DNA from: Verrucomicrobiales bacterium
GTDB taxonomy: Bacteria; Verrucomicrobiota; Verrucomicrobiia; Limisphaerales; F1-12-MAGs170
DNA: 41,816 nucleotides
NCBI GenBank assembly: GCA_005777315.1
Contig: SXMN01000106.1
Coordinates: forward strand, 1 to 41,816
Direction: 5' to 3'
The position numbers and the translations under genes are program-made. Each line of letters starts with the position of its first letter. Position 1 is the first letter of the stretch. Positions 8,589-17,521 of the stretch are shown in pieces. The notes below the pieces were generated by a model that was given only the letters and a program-made list of their open reading frames with translations, had not been told where the DNA came from and did no database searches.

Positions 8589-9469
8589 TGATTCGGGCGG
8601 CTCTCCAATGGGCTGATTTCGTGAAGCTGTCACACACGGTCTTCGCGATGCCATTCGCGCTTGCATCAATGATGGTGGCTGCGAGAGAGAATCGGGGCTG
8701 GCCGGGCTGGCAGCTGTTCGGCCTGATCATGGCGGCCCTCGTCTGCGCACGGACTTGCGCCATGGCATTCAATCGAATCGCGGACCGCAAGTTTGATGCG
8801 GCGAACCCTCGAACCTCCATGCGGCACCTGCCGACCGGGAGCATTCCTCTGCCAAGCGCTATCGCACTTTGCCTGGCGAGTGGAGTGGGGTTGATCGTTG
8901 TAAGTTGGCTGATCAACCCGGTGTGCTTCTATCTTTCACCCGTGGCACTCCTGATCATCTGCTTTTACTCACTAACCAAGCGGTTCACCGACTACACGCA
9001 TGTTTATCTCGGCGTCGCGCTCGCATTGGCTCCCATTGGCGCTTGGCTGGCGGTACGAAACAGCCTGCATTTTCTTCCTGTCGTGCTGGCGTTGGCCGTC
9101 GTCTTCTGGCTGATCGGCTTCGACATCATTTACGCAACCCAGGACTATGAGTTTGATCGTGAGCATGGCCTGCATTCCCTGGTGGTGCGATACGGGATCA
9201 AGAACGCCTTGGGACTGGCATTTCTTTCTCACCTGGCCATGTGGGCGCTGTTGTTTGCATTCGGAATGCTCGCAAGATTCCGGTTGGCCTATCTGGTGGG
9301 AATACTGATAATTCTAGCCTGTCTGCTGTTGGAACATTGGCTGGCTCACAAACGCAGTCTGAAATGGCTCAACGTTGCCTTCTTTCGCATGAATGCCCTT
9401 ATCAGCATTGTCTTCTTGATCTGTACGGCGGTCGAGGTTATCTTCCCGGGATTCAGGATCGTACGATGA
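8588..9469 (+). CDS. UbiA-family prenyltransferase (MqnP-type)
   Basis: An integral membrane protein of 293 residues with eight to nine predicted helices. Both Asp-rich prenyl-diphosphate/Mg2+ motifs of the UbiA family are intact: NRIADRKFD (about residues 62-70) and DIIYATQDYEFDREHG (about 179-194). The family transfers a polyprenyl chain to an aromatic acid. Because the gene sits between ubiX and mqnE with overlapping stop/start codons on both sides, the substrate is inferred to be a dihydroxynaphthoate-type acid of the futalosine pathway (MqnP role), not 4-hydroxybenzoate. The start ATG at 8588 overlaps the ubiX stop; a GTG at 8585 is an alternative. Confidence 0.9.
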   Translation: MIRAALQWADFVKLSHTVFAMPFALASMMVAARENRGWPGWQLFGLIMAALVCARTCAMAFNRIADRKFDAANPRTSMRHLPTGSIPLPSAIALCLASGVGLIVVSWLINPVCFYLSPVALLIICFYSLTKRFTDYTHVYLGVALALAPIGAWLAVRNSLHFLPVVLALAVVFWLIGFDIIYATQDYEFDREHGLHSLVVRYGIKNALGLAFLSHLAMWALLFAFGMLARFRLAYLVGILIILACLLLEHWLAHKRSLKWLNVAFFRMNALISIVFLICTAVEVIFPGFRIVR

Positions 9470-10710
9470 ATTTCTTCATCCAGCACAGCGAATTGCGCGA
9501 CCTTTACGATAAGGTTGCCGCCGGCGAACGCATTTCCGAAACCGACGCGCTGCGGTTGTTTGAATCCAAGGACATTAACGCGCTAGGCGCCATCGCCGAT
9601 CTTGCGCGGCAGAAGAAGGTGGGCAACCGCGCCAGCTACATTATCAATCGCTACATTAACTACTCGAACTACTGCATCCTCTCCTGCCAGTTCTGTTCGT
9701 TCGCCCGCAAGAAGCGCGACGCGGACGGTTTCGAATTGACCATCCCGCAGATGGTCGAGAAGGCGCGCGAGGCGTTGAAGCTCGGCATTACGGAATTGCA
9801 CATCGTCGGCGGACTGCATCCGTCGCTGCCATTCAGTTATTATACGGACATGTTGAAGGCGTTGAGTGCCCTGAATGCTGGGAGCGCCGGCATCCTGCCG
9901 GCGAGTTCCGATACGAATTCAGAAACACGCCGGCAGGATGCCGGCGCTCCCAGACTGCAACTCAAATGCTTCACCGCCATTGAAATCCTTCACCTCGCAT
10001 GGCTCGCGAAGAAAACCGTGGAGCAGACGTTGCGCGAACTGAAGGACGCCGGACTCGAATCGCTCACCGGCGGCGGCGCGGAAATTTTTCGCAAAGAAGT
10101 CCGCAGCGCCATCGCCAAAGGCAAGGAATCCGCCGAGGAATATCTCGATGTTCACCGCACGTGGCACAAACTCGGCGGCCGCAGCACCTGCACGATGTTG
10201 TTCGGTCATGTCGAATCGCTCGCCGACCGCGTGGATCATCTGCGGCAATTGCGCGCTTTGCAGGACGAGACCAAAGGCTTCGTCGGCTTTGTGCCGCTGC
10301 CATATCAGCCAGAGAACAACGACATTCCGGTGAAGACGCCGCCCACGGGCTTCGACGCGTTGCGCACCATTGCCGTGAGCCGCATCTACCTCGACAACTT
10401 CGATCACATCACGGCCTACTGGGTCGGCATCGGCATGAAGCTGGCACAGGTGGCGTTGAGCTATGGCGCGGACGATCTGCACGGGACGATTATCGAGGAA
10501 CACATCTTCCACATGGCTGGCGCGACCTCGCCGCAATTGCAGACCGAAGCCGAAATGATCAAAGCCATCCGCGAAGCCGGTCGCACGCCGGTGCAACGGA
10601 ATACCTTTTACGCGCCGATCAAAGTCCTGCCTGACGAGTCCGCAGTGAATGAAGCCGAACTGCCGTCGGGCAAATCTAAGGTGTTGGAAGATAATCTGGC
10701 GACGGCGTGA
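9466..10710 (+). CDS. mqnE: Aminofutalosine synthase MqnE (radical SAM) with a 25-30-residue insertion
   Basis: A radical-SAM enzyme of 414 residues in the futalosine route to menaquinone; MqnE joins a chorismate-derived enolpyruvyl benzoate to SAM-derived adenosine to give aminofutalosine. The cluster motif CILSCQFC (about residues 70-77), ELHIVGGLHPSLPFSYY, FTAIEILHLAWLAKKT, TGGGAEIF, and the C-terminal HMAGATSP with IREAGRTPVQRNTFYAP match MqnE rather than CofH or MqnC. ATG 9466 overlaps the ubiA stop (ATGA). About residues 138-163 (GSAGILPASSDTNSETRRQD and following) are encoded by a perfect palindrome and have no place in the family: the domain would read on from MLKALSALN directly to LKCFTAIEI. 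The insertion keeps the frame, so the protein may still work. Confidence 0.92.
   Translation: MNFFIQHSELRDLYDKVAAGERISETDALRLFESKDINALGAIADLARQKKVGNRASYIINRYINYSNYCILSCQFCSFARKKRDADGFELTIPQMVEKAREALKLGITELHIVGGLHPSLPFSYYTDMLKALSALNAGSAGILPASSDTNSETRRQDAGAPRLQLKCFTAIEILHLAWLAKKTVEQTLRELKDAGLESLTGGGAEIFRKEVRSAIAKGKESAEEYLDVHRTWHKLGGRSTCTMLFGHVESLADRVDHLRQLRALQDETKGFVGFVPLPYQPENNDIPVKTPPTGFDALRTIAVSRIYLDNFDHITAYWVGIGMKLAQVALSYGADDLHGTIIEEHIFHMAGATSPQLQTEAEMIKAIREAGRTPVQRNTFYAPIKVLPDESAVNEAELPSGKSKVLEDNLATA
9878..9953. repeat. Palindromic element inserted in-frame in mqnE
   Basis: Two perfect 25-bp inverted arms (9878-9902 and 9929-9953) flank a 26-bp loop that contains GAATTC. The inner arm core GCCGGCAGGATGCCGGC is itself repetitive. 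The element adds a multiple of three bases without a stop codon. It looks like a mobile palindromic repeat tolerated at a surface loop. Confidence 0.88.
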
Positions 10711-10724
10711 AGCGTCAAACAAGA

Positions 10725-10750
10725 CATCAGACTGTTCAGACAGTCGGATG
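10725..10750. terminator. Hairpin between convergent mqnE and selW-like gene
   Basis: CATC-A-GACTGT, loop TCAG, ACAGTC-G-GATG forms a 10-bp stem with one mismatch, placed 15 bp after the mqnE stop and 38 bp after the convergent small gene's stop. A bidirectional terminator is plausible, but there is no T-run. Confidence 0.4.
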
Positions 10751-10788
10751 AAGCCTCACATCGTCCATCGAGACAGACTCCAACCAGA

Positions 10789-11025
10789 TCATCGAAGCTG
10801 GCGAACCGCTCGCACAATCGAGTCCGGGTCGGGAAACTGTCCGGTCTCCAGTTTGGAATGGATCAATTTCCCGTTCGCTTTTACTTCAAACGCTCCGCCG
10901 CTCGATGGAACCAGTTTCATGGAGCCGAGTTGCATTTTCAACTTGAGCAGCTTTTCCGTCAGACCGACGGCATGTGGCTCGTAGTTTCAGGAAGTGCAGT
11001 ATTCGATGGTGATTTCGAGGGCCAT
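10789..11025 (-). CDS. selW: SelW/Rdx-family selenoprotein (TGA read as selenocysteine)
   Basis: A 78-residue protein if the in-frame TGA at 10987-10989 (codon 13) is selenocysteine. It then reads MALEITIEYCTSU, NYEPHAVGLTEKLL, KLVPSSGGAFEVKANGK, FPDPDSIVRAVRQLR. This is the whole Rdx (SelW/SelT/SelH) thioredoxin-like fold: first strand, CxxU redox motif (Cys10, Sec13), helix, the VPSSGGAFEV strand pair, and the terminal FPD...I..AV helix. A hairpin with the GGUCU loop known from E. coli formate dehydrogenase SECIS elements begins 16 nt after the TGA. Such proteins are thought to act in thiol redox reactions. The gene starts 39 bp after the iolG stop on the same strand, so it may be the last gene of the iol transcript. 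An automatic annotation would miss it. If the organism lacks SelA/SelB/SelD it would instead be a pseudogene of a Cys homologue (TGC or TGT to TGA). Confidence 0.85.
10945..10986 (-). promoter_or_regulatory. Bacterial SECIS-like hairpin
   Basis: On the minus strand, 16 nt after the TGA, CCGTC-GGTCT-GACGG forms a 5-bp stem (10970-10966 with 10960-10956) with a five-base GGUCU loop. A lower stem GAGC/GCTC (10980-10977 with 10948-10945) can extend it. The distance from stop to apical loop, about 21 nt, and the loop sequence match what SelB recognises in E. coli fdhF. Confidence 0.75.
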
Positions 11026-11064
11026 AGATTTGAGAGGTGAAACTAAGGAGTGGTGAAGATCAGG

Positions 11065-12099
11065 TCAAGTGACGCCGCGAAGTTCGGACGGGTTCAAGGT
11101 CACGGGGCGATTGACTGCTATCGAGCTGCCCGCCGCCAGTCCGATCGTGGTGGCCATCAAACCATCCATACCAGATACCGCAGGCGGACGATCAAACCGC
11201 ACACAGTCCACAAAAGACTGCATCTCGGCCCGGTATGCCTCCTGATAACGATCGATGAAAAATGTTTGCAGCTTCGCGGAATGCGTTCCCGTCTCGTCGC
11301 AGTGCCGATGAGCGTCGGGGACCGGGTTGCCCACTTCGATCATTCCGCGAGTTCCGAAAACCTCCGCGCGCTGATCGTAGCCGTAAACCGCGCGCCGGCT
11401 GTTATCAATCATGACCATCGCGCCATTTTGCAGCCGCAAGGTCGTCACGCACGTATCCACATCGCCCAGGCGCTCGAGATTGGGGTCCACCAACGCGGCT
11501 CCCGTTGCGAAAATTTCAACGACTTCGCTTCCCGTGAGAAACCGCGCCATGTCGAAATCGTGAATGGCCATGTCGAGAAAAATCCCGCCAGACTGTTTCA
11601 CATACTCCAGCGGCGGTGGCGCGGGGTCGCGGCTGGTGATGCGAACCAGATGCACTTCCCCCACTCTGCCACTGGCGACAAACTCACGGGCCCGCGCAAA
11701 TGTAGGATCGAAACGCCGATTGAAGCCGATCTGCAATTTCACTCCCGCCTTTTGCACCGCAGCCAGCGCCTTTTCGATCCGTTCGATCTTCAGGTCGATC
11801 GGTTTTTCGCAGAAAATATGTTTCCCGGCGGCGGAAGCATCTTCGATGAGTTGCGCGTGAGTTTCGCTCGATGAGCAGATGGCGACAGCCTGGATCGAAG
11901 GATCTCTGAGGATGTTCCGACAATCCGAAGCGATGATCGGGACTTGAAAGCGAGCCCCGACTTCACGCGCCGAGTTCAGGTTGACGTCGGCCACGGCGGC
12001 AAGCCGTGCGCCCGAGATGCGTGTGGCGATGTTTTCCGCATGGATGCGTCCGATGCGGCCTGCGCCGATCACGGCGATGCTGACGAGTTGGTTGCTCAT
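11065..12099 (-). CDS. iolG: Inositol 2-dehydrogenase
   Basis: A 344-residue Gfo/Idh/MocA-family oxidoreductase. Residues 8-20 form the NAD-binding glycine-rich turn (VIGAGRIGRIHAE); the family signature HIFCEKPIDLK lies near residue 95; the substrate-site motif GGIFLDMAIHDFDMARFL follows near residue 170 and carries the catalytic Asp and His of IolG-type enzymes. It oxidises myo-inositol to scyllo-inosose with NAD+, the first step of the pathway. It is the last iol gene, starting 9 bp after iolE. Members of the family act on several sugars, but the complete iol context makes the inositol assignment strong. Confidence 0.92.
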   Translation of the reverse strand: MSNQLVSIAVIGAGRIGRIHAENIATRISGARLAAVADVNLNSAREVGARFQVPIIASDCRNILRDPSIQAVAICSSSETHAQLIEDASAAGKHIFCEKPIDLKIERIEKALAAVQKAGVKLQIGFNRRFDPTFARAREFVASGRVGEVHLVRITSRDPAPPPLEYVKQSGGIFLDMAIHDFDMARFLTGSEVVEIFATGAALVDPNLERLGDVDTCVTTLRLQNGAMVMIDNSRRAVYGYDQRAEVFGTRGMIEVGNPVPDAHRHCDETGTHSAKLQTFFIDRYQEAYRAEMQSFVDCVRFDRPPAVSGMDGLMATTIGLAAGSSIAVNRPVTLNPSELRGVT

Positions 12100-12108
12100 G
12101 GAGTGAGT

Positions 12109-13029
12109 TTAGAGTCCGCAGGTTTTAAGAAACTCCCGGTTGCGGCGCGCAAATTCCTTTGGCGCACCCATGCCGGGCAATACATCCTGTTCGACGACAA
12201 TCCAGCCGGAATAGCCGGTGCGCTGCAATTCCGAGGTGACGGCGGCGAAGTTCACGTCGCCTTTGCCTAGCTCGCAGAAGACGCCGTGTCTGAGCGATTC
12301 GAAGTAATCCCAGTCATTCGACTTCGATTGATCCTTCACGGAAGGGCTACAGTCCTTGAAGTGCATGTGCCAGATGCGATCCCGATGGCGCTTCAAACCT
12401 TCCAGAGGATCGCCGCCTCCAAAACGGTAGTGGCCGGTGTCGAAACAGAGGCCGAGCAAGGTCGGATCGGTGAGTTGAAGGAGCAGCGCGATTTCGTCCG
12501 GCGTTTCTATGAAGCCCGCGCAGTGATGGTGAAACACGCACCGCAGACCGGTCTGGTCGCGGACTGCCTGAGCCACTCGCTGGACGCCGTGTGCGAAGGC
12601 AGTCCATTGAGTTTCGCTCAAACCATCGGCGTTGGTGATCCGTCCGGCCTTTCTTGTTCGCGACGGGTCTTTGCCGTTGTCATCCGCGAGCACGATGAAG
12701 GGCGTGTGGCCTTCGACGGCAGCAAGCAGTCGCGCGGTCTTGACGGCCAGTGCCTCGCCGGCCGCATGCGCGCTCCCATCGGCGAAGGCGACAGGCACAA
12801 ACGCGCCGACCATCGCCAGCCCACGCGCGTCGAGGGTGCTGCGCAACTGCGGCGGATCCGTGGGCATGAAACCCCAGTCGCCCAGCTCGGTGCCGACGTA
12901 GCCGGTGTCGCGGATTTCATCCAGCACCTGCGCGTAGCCAAGCGCTTTGCCAGGCAGATCAAATTCCAGCACACCCCATGAGCAAGGGGCGTTGGCGATG
13001 TGGATGTTTGCTAAGGTGGACGGAATCAT
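12109..13029 (-). CDS. iolE: Inosose dehydratase
   Basis: A 306-residue TIM-barrel protein of the xylose-isomerase-like superfamily. It begins IHIANAPCSWGVLEFD, a signature of IolE, and carries TGYVGTELGDWGFMP, CVFHHHCAGFIETPDEI, LGLCFDTGHYRFGGGDP, WHMHFKDCSP and GWIVVEQDVLPG, which supply the metal-binding Glu, Asp, His and Glu. It dehydrates scyllo-inosose to a diketo intermediate, step two of the pathway. The gene starts 21 bp after iolA and is followed by iolG after 9 bp, in one operon. Confidence 0.93.
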   Translation of the reverse strand: MIPSTLANIHIANAPCSWGVLEFDLPGKALGYAQVLDEIRDTGYVGTELGDWGFMPTDPPQLRSTLDARGLAMVGAFVPVAFADGSAHAAGEALAVKTARLLAAVEGHTPFIVLADDNGKDPSRTRKAGRITNADGLSETQWTAFAHGVQRVAQAVRDQTGLRCVFHHHCAGFIETPDEIALLLQLTDPTLLGLCFDTGHYRFGGGDPLEGLKRHRDRIWHMHFKDCSPSVKDQSKSNDWDYFESLRHGVFCELGKGDVNFAAVTSELQRTGYSGWIVVEQDVLPGMGAPKEFARRNREFLKTCGL

Positions 13030-13050
13030 GTGGAGTTCCTTGTTCGATTC

Positions 13051-14535
13051 TCAAAACTGGCGTGTCCATTCCTTCGGCCATCGCTCCACCACCACTTTCG
13101 TCTGCGTGAAGAACTCGATGGCGTGGCGGCCCTGGCCGTGGAGGTCGCCGAAGAAGCTCTCTCGTGCTCCGCTGAAAGGGAAGAAAGCCATCGGCGCGGC
13201 CACGCCGATGTTGATGCCGACATTTCCCACCTCCGCTTCACAGCGGAATTTCCGCGCATTCGCTCCGCTGGTGGTAAAGATGCAGGCCATGTTTCCGTAG
13301 GCACCGGAGTTCACGAAGGCGATGGCTTCGTCGATGGTTTTCATGTGAACCAATCCCAGCACCGGGCCGAAAATTTCCGTGCGGATGATTTCGCCGTTTG
13401 GATTCAAGTTATCGAGGAGGGTTGGCCGCACAAAGTTGCCACGCTCGAAGCCGGAGACCGCGGCATTGCGTCCATCGACAATGGGTGTCGCGCCCTCCTG
13501 CATGGCTTTGCCGATCAGAGTCTCCACGCGTGCTTTGCTCTGCGGCGAGATGACAGGTCCCATTTGCACTTTTTCGTCAAGACCGTGGCCCATGACGCGG
13601 CTGCGCGCCGCTTCCGCCAGCGCATCGGTGAAGGGTTTCCGCGCGTCGCCAACCATCACGACCAATGAAGCTGCAAGGCACCGTTGTCCGGCGCAGCCAT
13701 AGCCGCTGTCGGCGGTGATGCGCGTGGTGGTTTCCAGGTCGGCATCCGGCAGGATGATGATGGGATTCTTAGCGCCACCCTGGCATTGCGCTCGTTTGCC
13801 ATTGGCCGCGGCCCGTGCGTAAACATGCTTAGCCACCGGCGTGGATCCCACGAAACTGACGGCTTTGATGTCGGGGTGATCGAGAATGGCATCAACGGTT
13901 TCGCTCGTCCCGTTGACAAGGTTGAACACGCCTTTGGGAAGCCCGGCCTGCTCGATCAGTTCAGCGATGCGCTGCATGGTAAGCGGAACCTTTTCGGAAG
14001 GCTTCACCACGTAGGTGTTGCCGCAGGCGATGGCATAAGGCATGAACCAGAACGGGATCATGCCGGGAAAATTGAACGGGCATATACACGCGCAGACGCC
14101 CAACGGCTGGCGGATCATGAATTCATCGACGCCATTGGCGATGTCCTCGGAAAAATCTCCCTGCAACAAGATGGGCGCGCCGCAGGCTACCTCGACATTC
14201 TCGATCATGCGCTGCAGCTCGCCGCGCGATTCGGTGATGGTCTTGCCACATTCGGTGGTGATGGTCCGGGCCAGCTCTTCGCCGTGCTGCTGGAGCAGCG
14301 CCTTGAGCTTGAACAGAAACTGAACACGTTCTGTGACCGGGGTCCTTCTCCATCCCGGAAAAGCCTTGCCCGCCGCCTGGACGGCGGCATCCACTTCCGC
14401 AGCGGAAGATAGCGGCACACGGCCAAGCACGTCGCCTGTCGCAGGATTGATAACATCGAGACCTTCGGTGGCCATCGAATCGCGCCACTCGCCATCAATG
14501 AAATTGCGCAGGCGGGCTGTTTGAGTTGTTGTCAT
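13051..14535 (-). CDS. iolA: (Methyl)malonate-semialdehyde dehydrogenase, CoA-acylating
   Basis: A 494-residue aldehyde dehydrogenase of the MmsA/IolA type. Diagnostic stretches are [72 protein letters not shown], the active-site GQRCLAAS with Cys at about residue 286, and [19 protein letters not shown]. The general-base glutamate of ordinary aldehyde dehydrogenases is replaced in QGGAKN, as in CoA-dependent members. It turns malonate semialdehyde into acetyl-CoA and CO2, the last step of inositol breakdown. A valine-catabolic role (MmsA) is the alternative, but the gene sits between iolD and iolE in the cluster. Confidence 0.92.
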   Translation of the reverse strand: MTTTQTARLRNFIDGEWRDSMATEGLDVINPATGDVLGRVPLSSAAEVDAAVQAAGKAFPGWRRTPVTERVQFLFKLKALLQQHGEELARTITTECGKTITESRGELQRMIENVEVACGAPILLQGDFSEDIANGVDEFMIRQPLGVCACICPFNFPGMIPFWFMPYAIACGNTYVVKPSEKVPLTMQRIAELIEQAGLPKGVFNLVNGTSETVDAILDHPDIKAVSFVGSTPVAKHVYARAAANGKRAQCQGGAKNPIIILPDADLETTTRITADSGYGCAGQRCLAASLVVMVGDARKPFTDALAEAARSRVMGHGLDEKVQMGPVISPQSKARVETLIGKAMQEGATPIVDGRNAAVSGFERGNFVRPTLLDNLNPNGEIIRTEIFGPVLGLVHMKTIDEAIAFVNSGAYGNMACIFTTSGANARKFRCEAEVGNVGINIGVAAPMAFFPFSGARESFFGDLHGQGRHAIEFFTQTKVVVERWPKEWTRQF

Positions 14536-14602
14536 GATTGCTTGAATATTCGGCAGGAGCGCCAGTAGTTGCTCCGGCTTGATTGACGTGTCGCTGAGTT
14601 CC

Positions 14603-16465
14603 TCACAGGAAGAAACGCTCCTTCTTCACGGCTTTCTCGAAGTTCTTCCGCGCGTTCTTTACCGGTGCGCTGTTCGACACTTCTGCGATGGGCACGTCCC
14701 ACCAGGATTCGTATCCGGGGGCGCGTTTCTCCGGGTTCGTTTCGATGACGATCACCGTCGTATTGGTCTGTTGCCTCGCCTCCGCCAGGGCCGCCTTCAG
14801 TTCCAGAATGTCACGGGCGGGGATGACGTGAGCGCCAAAGCCGCGGGCGCTCGCTGCAAAATCAAGGGGCAGCTTTGCGCCGTCAAGGTGCCCGCTCCTG
14901 GAGTTCCTGAAGCGGTAGCGCGTGCCGAAACCGCCGCTGCCAACCGCTTTCGACAAACCTCCAATGCTTTGGAATCCGTGATTGTCCAGAAGCACGATCG
15001 TCAATTTGAAACCTTCCTGCACTGCCGTGGCGACTTCGCTCGACATCATCAGCCAGGATCCATCACCAATCATCACATACACCTCGCGTTTCGGATCCGC
15101 CATCTTCACTCCGAGGCCGCCGGCGATCTCGTACCCCATGCAGGAGTAACCATATTCCATGTGGTAGCCCTTCGGATCACGCGTGCGCCAGAGCCGATGA
15201 AGGTCGCCGGGCAAACTGCCGGCGGCACACAGCACCACATCCTGCGGATTGGCGAAGTCGTTGACGGCACCAATGACCTCCGCCTGGCTCACCGGCAGAT
15301 CCGTTGATGTGTGATAGAGCCGGTCCACTTCCTTGTCCCAGGCCCGGTTTAACTTCTCCCCTCGACTCCTGTAAGCACCAGAAACCTGCCAGCCACGCAA
15401 CGCCTTGCCCAAGGCCTGAAGAGCAGCGCGAGCGTCGGCAACCACGGGCAGCGCCGAGTGTTTGAAAGCGTCAAACTCGGCGATGTTGATATTGATGAAC
15501 CGCACTTTGGGATGCTGAAAAGCAGTCTTTGAAGCAGTTGTGAAATCGCTGTAGCGCGTCCCGATCCCGATGACGAGGTCGGCTTCACGGGCCACGACGT
15601 TGGCGGCAAATGTTCCGGTCACGCCTATGGCACCGAGATTCTGCGGATGATTGTAAGGCAGCGAACCCTTGCCTGCCTGTGTCTCACCCACCGGAACGCC
15701 TGTTCGCGCGGCAAACTCAGCGAGCGCATCGTGTGCTTCGCTGTAGAGCACTCCGCCTCCGGCTACGATTATCGGTCGCTTGCATCCACGGATGAGTTCG
15801 ATGGCGCGCTTCAGCAGCGTTGTGTCAGGCTCAGGCCGAGGAATGTACCAGACACGATCCTCGAAAAGTTCGACCGGGTAATCGAAGATTTCTGTTTGCA
15901 CATCCTGCGGAAGCGCGAGCGTCACGGCACCGGTTTCGGCCTGCGACGTGAGCACACGCATCATTTCTGGCAGCGCATTCATGAGCTGGTCGGGCCGGTT
16001 GATGCGATCCCAGTATTTCGAGACGGGTTTGAAGCAGTCGTTCACGGAAAAATCCTGCGAGCATGGATGCTCCAACTGCTGGAGCACCGGACCCACGTTT
16101 CGCCTGGCAAAAATATCACCTGGCAGGAGCAACACCGGAATGCGGTTGATGGTGGCCGTGGCCGCGCCCGTCACCATGTTCGTCGCGCCCGGCCCGATCG
16201 AGCTGACGCAGGCGAACGTGCTCAGGCGGTTCTTCATTTTGGCGAAAGCAGAGGCGATATGCACGGAAGCCTGCTCATTCTTGCTCTGGAAATACCGGAA
16301 CTGGGGGTACTGCTGCAGGGCCTGGCCAATGCCGGCGATGTTGCCGTGGCCGAAAATTCCTATGGCTCCCGCGAAGAAGGGCTGCCGTCGCCGATCACGC
16401 TCAACGTGCTGGCGCATGAGAAACTGGATGACGGCTTGCGCCATCGTGAGGCGTTTGGTTTTCAT
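14603..16465 (-). CDS. iolD: 3D-trihydroxycyclohexane-1,2-dione hydrolase
   Basis: A 620-residue thiamine-diphosphate enzyme. The N-terminal pyrimidine-binding part includes [18 protein letters not shown] and [18 protein letters not shown] with the catalytic Glu; the middle part includes [15 protein letters not shown]; and the cofactor motif [20 protein letters not shown] ending in [13 protein letters not shown] lies around residues 470-505. IolD opens the cyclic diketone to 5-deoxy-glucuronate. The length is close to known IolD proteins. It starts 21 bp after iolC; the 67-bp gap to iolA is the widest inside the iolJ-iolG run. Confidence 0.93.
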   Translation of the reverse strand: MKTKRLTMAQAVIQFLMRQHVERDRRRQPFFAGAIGIFGHGNIAGIGQALQQYPQFRYFQSKNEQASVHIASAFAKMKNRLSTFACVSSIGPGATNMVTGAATATINRIPVLLLPGDIFARRNVGPVLQQLEHPCSQDFSVNDCFKPVSKYWDRINRPDQLMNALPEMMRVLTSQAETGAVTLALPQDVQTEIFDYPVELFEDRVWYIPRPEPDTTLLKRAIELIRGCKRPIIVAGGGVLYSEAHDALAEFAARTGVPVGETQAGKGSLPYNHPQNLGAIGVTGTFAANVVAREADLVIGIGTRYSDFTTASKTAFQHPKVRFININIAEFDAFKHSALPVVADARAALQALGKALRGWQVSGAYRSRGEKLNRAWDKEVDRLYHTSTDLPVSQAEVIGAVNDFANPQDVVLCAAGSLPGDLHRLWRTRDPKGYHMEYGYSCMGYEIAGGLGVKMADPKREVYVMIGDGSWLMMSSEVATAVQEGFKLTIVLLDNHGFQSIGGLSKAVGSGGFGTRYRFRNSRSGHLDGAKLPLDFAASARGFGAHVIPARDILELKAALAEARQQTNTTVIVIETNPEKRAPGYESWWDVPIAEVSNSAPVKNARKNFEKAVKKERFFL

Positions 16466-16486
16466 AATGTTCTACTTTGCTATTTT

Positions 16487-17506
16487 TCAGAATCCGCCAT
16501 GCCCGGCGATGAATTTGAACGCTTCCTCTTCGTAAGCCATGAAGTTCGCGCATCCATGACGAGTAACGACGATCGCGCCACCGGCATTCCCCATGCGCGC
16601 CGCCTTAAAGTAATCCCAGCCCTTCACCAGACCGTAAATGAATCCAGCGGCGAAAGCGTCCCCTGCCCCGAGCACGTTGTAGATCTCGACCGGGAACCCC
16701 GGCACGTCAGCAGGTGCCCTGCCCTCTTCAAAGACCGTCGCTCCCTTGTCGCCTCGTTTCACCACCACAACCTTCGGTCCGCGACGCTGCATGGCGGCAA
16801 CCGCCGCGTTCACGTCACCCGCTACCCTTGCACCAGAGATTTGCGAGTGTTCCACGCTGACCTGCGACGGGTCGGCCAGGGTAACGGCTTTGCATTCGTC
16901 CTCAGTGCCGAGGACGATATCAACTGCCGGCAACGCGGACCGGACCGTGACGCCAAACGATCGAGCGTCGTGCCACTGGTTCGGACGGAAATCCAGGTCG
17001 AGCACCACGGTTGCGCCTGCGGCGCGCGCCTGCTCGGCGGCGAAAATGGTTGCGCTCCGGCTCGGCTCCTTGCTCAGGCCGGTGCCGGAGAACTCGAACA
17101 CGCGACATTGCTGAAGGGGTGTGGCCAGTACGTCATCGATCGAAAGTTGATTGTCCGCGCAATTGTCGCGGTAATAAACGAGCGGAAACTTGTCTGGCGG
17201 TTCGATGCCCAGCACGACAGCACTGGTGCGTGTGCCGGGTTTGCGCAGGACGAACTTTGTATCCACTCCTTCCACTTTGAGAAAGTTCACAATGAAGTCG
17301 CCCACGGGATCCTCGCCCACGCCGGTCAAAACCGCCGAGCGCAAGCCCAGCCGGCGTGCTCCCACGGCGATGTTTGTGGGCGATCCCCCCACGTAGGCCG
17401 CGAAGGATTTTATATCGACGAAGGGCGCGCCCACTTCGTTTGCGTAGAGATCAATGGAGGATCTCCCCATTGTGATCAGATCGTATTGCTGTTCGGATGA
17501 ATTCAT
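16487..17506 (-). CDS. iolC: 5-dehydro-2-deoxygluconokinase
   Basis: A 339-residue PfkB-family sugar kinase. The N-terminus carries DLITMGRSSIDLYANE and AAYVGGSPTNIAVGARRLGL; the C-terminal signature YNVLGAGDAFAAGFIYGL near residue 280 holds the catalytic Asp and anion hole; GTEDECKAV precedes it. It phosphorylates 2-deoxy-5-keto-gluconate, the substrate then split by IolJ. Neighbours are iolB (15 bp upstream) and iolD (21 bp downstream). Some bacteria have an IolC fused to a second domain; this one is the plain kinase. Confidence 0.93.
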   Translation of the reverse strand: MNSSEQQYDLITMGRSSIDLYANEVGAPFVDIKSFAAYVGGSPTNIAVGARRLGLRSAVLTGVGEDPVGDFIVNFLKVEGVDTKFVLRKPGTRTSAVVLGIEPPDKFPLVYYRDNCADNQLSIDDVLATPLQQCRVFEFSGTGLSKEPSRSATIFAAEQARAAGATVVLDLDFRPNQWHDARSFGVTVRSALPAVDIVLGTEDECKAVTLADPSQVSVEHSQISGARVAGDVNAAVAAMQRRGPKVVVVKRGDKGATVFEEGRAPADVPGFPVEIYNVLGAGDAFAAGFIYGLVKGWDYFKAARMGNAGGAIVVTRHGCANFMAYEEEAFKFIAGHGGF

Positions 17507-17521
17507 GGGTTGCGTGCTCTA

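Noticed and set aside
9241..9465. Longer N-terminus for mqnE starting inside ubiA
   Set aside because: It overlaps ubiA by over 200 bp in another frame; ATG 9466 gives the usual MqnE start and an ATGA overlap.
9878..9953. Intrinsic terminator
   Set aside because: The palindrome lies inside the mqnE reading frame, keeps it open and has no T-run.
10858..11040. 60-codon plus-strand frame at the selW locus
   Set aside because: The minus strand gives a full Rdx protein once TGA is read as Sec; the plus-strand peptide has no matching pattern.
15647..17500. 617-codon plus-strand open frame across iolD and iolC
   Set aside because: It is antisense to two clear enzymes with intact catalytic motifs; its own translation has no family features.
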